Source of the DNA: Terriglobia bacterium
Lineage (GTDB): Bacteria > Acidobacteriota > Thermoanaerobaculia > Thermoanaerobaculales > Thermoanaerobaculaceae
DNA: 64,000 bases
Direction: 5' to 3'
NCBI GenBank assembly: GCA_020073245.1
Contig: JAIQFQ010000009.1
Coordinates: 1-64,000 of the forward strand
A program made the position numbers and the translations under genes. Below are positions 61,049-64,000 of the stretch, in pieces (position 1 is the stretch's first letter; each line of letters begins with the position of its first letter). The notes beneath the pieces are model-generated. The model did not search any database. It was not told the origin of the DNA and saw only the letters and a list, made by a program, of their open reading frames with translations.

Positions 61049-62044
61049 TCAGATCTCCTGCGAAGGTACGACCTGGCAGGCCTCGAGGGCGGCACCCAGA
61101 AGCCCTGCCGCCGGGTCGAGCACGACCATCACCGGGATCCGGCCCATCAGCTCGCTCATCCGCCCCTTGTTCCGGAAGGCGGCCATGAAGCGGCCCTCCT
61201 GCAGGCTGGGCAGGATCTTGGGCGCGATGCCACCTGCCAGGTAGACGCCGCCCACTGCCAGACATCGGAGCGCCAGATTGCCGGCCTCGGCCCCGTACGC
61301 CGTGACGAAGAGATCGAGAGCCTGCTCGCAGGCGAGGTCCGTACGTGCAAGCGCATGGCTCGCTATCACCGCCCCGGGGTCCCCGACGGACATGGCGTGC
61401 TCGATCTCAGGCCAGGTCGATACACCGCGTTCGACCAGGAACCGGTAGATTCGGATGAGGCCGGGGCCGGAGACCACCCGCTCTACCGACACCGGGCGGT
61501 GCGTCCTCTCGAGGTGCGCGAGCAGCTCGCGCTGGAGTTCGCCGACGGGCGCGAACCCTCCGTGGCCGCCCTCGGTGGCGTTCACCCGGTAGCGCGAGCC
61601 GGCCCAGAAGAGCTGCGCCTGTCCCAGACCGGTCCCGGCGCCGAGCACCGCTCGCGTCGCTTGCGGGACGGCCTCGCCCTCCTGGAGAGTGGCGAGACGG
61701 TCCGCAGGGGTGGCCAGCACACCCAGGGCCGCCGCCGCGAAGTCGTTGATCAGGCGAACGGACTCGAGGCCGGTTTCGGCGGCCAACTCGGTCTCGGTGA
61801 CGACCCAGGGGAGGTTGGGTGTCGTGCATGTCCCCTTGAGCACGGCGCCAGGGACCCCGAAGCAGGCGGCGGTGACCTGCGCCCCCACCCTGCTCATGAA
61901 CTCGCGCACGATCGGAGCGAGGCCGGGGTATTCAGGGCTCGCGAACCGTTCCTCCTCCAGGATCCTGACGTTCTGCCCTTCGCGCTCGGCCAGGGCGAGC
62001 AGCGCTTTTGTCCCTCCGATGTCACCCGCGAGCACCACAGCCAC
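61049..62044 (-). CDS. glk: Glucokinase
   Basis: 331 residues from GTG 62044, which has GGAGG five bases upstream; TTG 62056 is the alternative. ATP site LAGDIGGTKALL, sugar contact PNLPWVV and INDFAAAALG, and catalytic-loop region LGAGTGLGQA and EGGHGGFAP. ATP-dependent phosphorylation of glucose to glucose-6-phosphate, the substrate of the fused isomerase at 33.4 kb. Confidence 0.93.
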   Translation of the reverse strand: MAVVLAGDIGGTKALLALAEREGQNVRILEEERFASPEYPGLAPIVREFMSRVGAQVTAACFGVPGAVLKGTCTTPNLPWVVTETELAAETGLESVRLINDFAAAALGVLATPADRLATLQEGEAVPQATRAVLGAGTGLGQAQLFWAGSRYRVNATEGGHGGFAPVGELQRELLAHLERTHRPVSVERVVSGPGLIRIYRFLVERGVSTWPEIEHAMSVGDPGAVIASHALARTDLACEQALDLFVTAYGAEAGNLALRCLAVGGVYLAGGIAPKILPSLQEGRFMAAFRNKGRMSELMGRIPVMVVLDPAAGLLGAALEACQVVPSQEI

Positions 62045-62104
62045 TATGGCCTCCAATCAACTTCAACGGTCCCGAGTGATTATCGCCCGGGCTGCGCCAT
62101 CGTC

Positions 62105-63724
62105 CTAGAGGATGAAGTCCGTGGAGAGGAAGTTCGAGGTGTGATCCCTCACGGTTTTCGTGATGATCCTCTTGTTGATGTCGTTGGCCTTGGCCGCGAC
62201 CAGCGTCCGGATCGTGAACACCCGCAGCGCGTCGGAGACGGACAGTGTCCCTTCGGCGGAGTCCTTGCGGCCCGTGAAGGGAAACTTGTCCGGGCCGCGC
62301 TGGCACTGGGAGTTGATGTTGAGGCGGCAGACCTGGTTCACCAGCGGGTCGATCAGGTGCGCGATGGCATCCGGGTCGCTGCCGAAGATGGAGAGCTGCT
62401 GCCCGTAGTTGGACTCCGCGACGTACCGGATCGGGTCTTCGATGTCCTCGAACGGAACCACCGGCACGACAGGCCCGAACTGCTCCTCGCGGTACAACCT
62501 CGAGTCAGGGCTGGTGGGATACACGACCGCCGGGAGGAAGAACGTGCCGCGGCTGGCCCCGCCGCCGTCGTTGACGATCCGGCCGCCGAGCCGCACGGCG
62601 TCATCGACCATCGCCCTGAGCTTCTCCGGCTTCCCGGGCTCCGGAAGGGGTGTGACCCCAACGCCGTCGTCCCACGGCATGCCTGCCTTGAGGGAGTTGA
62701 CGGCCCGGCACAGGCGGTCCAGGAACTCGTTCGCCACCGGGCGGTGAACGAAGAGGATCTTGAGCGCCGTGCAGCGCTGGCCGTTGAACGACAGGGCCCC
62801 CATGACGCACTCCCTGACCGCGAGGTCGAGGTCGGCGTCGCCGAGGATGATCGCCGGGTTCTTCGCCTCCAGGCCGAGCACGCACCGCAGCCGATGCGGC
62901 TGCGGGTGCTGCTTCCGCAGCGCGTCCGCCGCCGGGCTCGTGCCGATGAACGCAAGGACGTTGATCTTGCCGGAGGCCATGAGCGGCCCCATCGTCTGGC
63001 GGCCGCTCCCGTACACGGTGTTGACGACCCCGGGCGGGAACGAGTCGCGGAACGCCTCGAGCAGCGGCCTGTGCAGCAACACGCCCAATCTGGGCGGCTT
63101 GAACACGACCGTGTTGCCCATGATCAGTGCGGGGATCAACGTCGTGAACGTCTCGTTCAGGGGGTAGTTGAAGGGGCCGGCCGACAGCACCACCCCAAGG
63201 GGCGCGCGGCGGATCTGCGCGATGATCCCCTGTTCGATGACAAAGCGGGAGGAGGCCCGGTCGAGGTCCTTGAGGGCGTCGATCGTGTCGCGGATGTAGT
63301 CGACGGTGCGGTCGAACTCCTTCTCCGAGTCGGAGCGGGCCTTTCCGATCTCCCACATCAGCAGCAGCACGATCTCGGCGCGCCGATCGATCATCCGGTG
63401 GACGAACCCCTCCATGGCCGCGATGCGGGCCGGCACCGACATCGTGGGCCATGCCCCACGCCCGTTGTCGTACGCGGCGACAGCCGCATCGAGAGCCGCG
63501 AGCGTCTCCTTCTCGCCGAACAGGGGGAAGCTCCCGATCACGTGTTGGACCGGGCCGGCCGGCGTCTCCCGGCAGATCGGCGAGAGAACCTCCTGCGACG
63601 GCCCGTCCCACCGGCGGATCTCACCGCCGATCAGGTACTCCCTCTGGTCCACCGGTGCGGGAAGGCGGACCTCGGCGGGAAGGCCGTCCAGCGAGGGGAA
63701 GCTGAGCTTCGGTTCCGGGTTCAT
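62105..63724 (-). CDS. gapN: Non-phosphorylating NADP-dependent glyceraldehyde-3-phosphate dehydrogenase-type aldehyde dehydrogenase
   Basis: 539 residues from ATG 63724 (GGAGG six bases upstream). Aldehyde dehydrogenase fold: catalytic Cys in FNGQRCTALK, general base Glu in GLEAKNPAI, and FNYPLNET. The C-terminal RGPDKFPFTGRKDSAEGTLS is characteristic of the GapN group. It oxidises glyceraldehyde-3-phosphate directly to 3-phosphoglycerate, making NADPH but no ATP at that step. Substrate is inferred from family. Lies in line with glk on the same strand. Confidence 0.85.
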   Translation of the reverse strand: MNPEPKLSFPSLDGLPAEVRLPAPVDQREYLIGGEIRRWDGPSQEVLSPICRETPAGPVQHVIGSFPLFGEKETLAALDAAVAAYDNGRGAWPTMSVPARIAAMEGFVHRMIDRRAEIVLLLMWEIGKARSDSEKEFDRTVDYIRDTIDALKDLDRASSRFVIEQGIIAQIRRAPLGVVLSAGPFNYPLNETFTTLIPALIMGNTVVFKPPRLGVLLHRPLLEAFRDSFPPGVVNTVYGSGRQTMGPLMASGKINVLAFIGTSPAADALRKQHPQPHRLRCVLGLEAKNPAIILGDADLDLAVRECVMGALSFNGQRCTALKILFVHRPVANEFLDRLCRAVNSLKAGMPWDDGVGVTPLPEPGKPEKLRAMVDDAVRLGGRIVNDGGGASRGTFFLPAVVYPTSPDSRLYREEQFGPVVPVVPFEDIEDPIRYVAESNYGQQLSIFGSDPDAIAHLIDPLVNQVCRLNINSQCQRGPDKFPFTGRKDSAEGTLSVSDALRVFTIRTLVAAKANDINKRIITKTVRDHTSNFLSTDFIL

Positions 63725-63810
63725 GATCCGCCTCCTGGTTTCCGGTGCGCGTCGGTGGGGCGTCCGGCACCCGCGATCGAGCTTACCGCAGGTAAGGGCG
63801 AGCGGGCTGC

Positions 63811-64000
63811 CTACTCGAGGCGTCTGCGGAAGCGGACGCGCGCCAGGAGAAGAATGCCGACGCCCATCACAACGAGAGTCAACGCCTCCGGCCAGAGCAC
63901 CGCGAAGCCGACGCCCTTGAGGAACACGCCGCGGAGGATCACGAGGTAGTAGCGCAGCGGGACCAGGTAGGTGAGGATCTGGAACACCCACGGCATGTTC
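63811..64000 (-). CDS. ABC-2 type transporter permease, C-terminal end only
   Basis: The frame from the stop at 63811 to the window edge encodes the last 60 or so residues: LTYLVPLRYYLVILRGVFLKG, then a membrane helix (ALTLVVMGVGILLLA) and a basic end. This is the YhhJ/DrrB-like permease tail. The 5' part is outside. Confidence 0.8.
   Translation of the reverse strand, partial: NMPWVFQILTYLVPLRYYLVILRGVFLKGVGFAVLWPEALTLVVMGVGILLLARVRFRRRLE

Noticed and set aside
61355..63949. An open plus-strand frame of 864 codons
   Set aside because: It is antisense to glk and gapN, whose motifs are unambiguous; high GC content keeps the antisense frame open.

Overview
The window is high-GC, densely coded bacterial chromosome from a Gram-negative (diderm) organism: it carries ompH-lpxD-fabZ-lpxA for lipid A and outer-membrane biogenesis, lipoproteins and a large multihaem cytochrome. 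Two secreted proteins of the VWFA-related type that is typical of Acidobacteriota, plus the DUF2298/TIGR03663 membrane pair and a TatT-type TRAP transporter, point to Acidobacteriota, possibly the Thermoanaerobaculia. That placement is inferred from gene content, not from a marker-gene tree. No rRNA, tRNA, phage or CRISPR array was seen.

Layout. 0-10 kb: a sensor truncated by the window edge, a PilZ protein with a degenerate receiver domain, a HAD 5'-nucleotidase, an old-yellow-enzyme oxidoreductase, a P-loop kinase, a zinc-ribbon rhomboid protease, and a TRAP operon (TatT, DctP, fused DctQM). 10-18 kb: nitroreductase, SDR, FKBP isomerase, VWFA protein, threonine dehydratase/serine racemase, mutL, acyl-CoA dehydrogenase, and hsp20 with a near-consensus promoter and an upstream palindrome. 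18-33 kb: a second VWFA protein, a GAF/HD-GYP regulator, LysE exporter, adenosine-specific kinase, a large M28-like protein lacking expected catalytic residues, and a glycosyltransferase region. 33-40 kb: a 1200-residue transketolase/glucose-6-phosphate isomerase fusion, then the ompH-lpxD-fabZ-lpxA operon.

40-43.3 kb is the most unusual part: an array of integron gene cassettes without an integrase in the window (a CALIN-type cluster). Three complete attC sites, one half attC and a fourth core site lie between small genes that all read leftwards on the minus strand. Cassette products include a HEPN-like protein, a membrane protein with a C-terminal zinc ribbon, a lipoprotein and a signal-anchored protein. 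Just beyond the array lies a 169-bp imperfect palindrome with arms of 66-68 bp.

43.8-64 kb: M48 protease HtpX, a peptide/nickel-type ABC transporter (permeases and binding protein, no ATPases), a histidine kinase, a secreted protein of unknown family, a ferredoxin, 3-hydroxybutyryl-CoA dehydrogenase, a TPR protein, proS, a frameshifted surface-protein remnant, an RDD protein, a 13-haem cytochrome, glucokinase, GapN-type aldehyde dehydrogenase and the end of an ABC-2 permease.

Across the window at least seven intergenic spacers carry runs of degenerate 7-bp units, often as two inverted arms. The unit sequence differs between loci while the 7-bp period is kept. These and the cassette array are the main structures that gene annotation alone does not explain.
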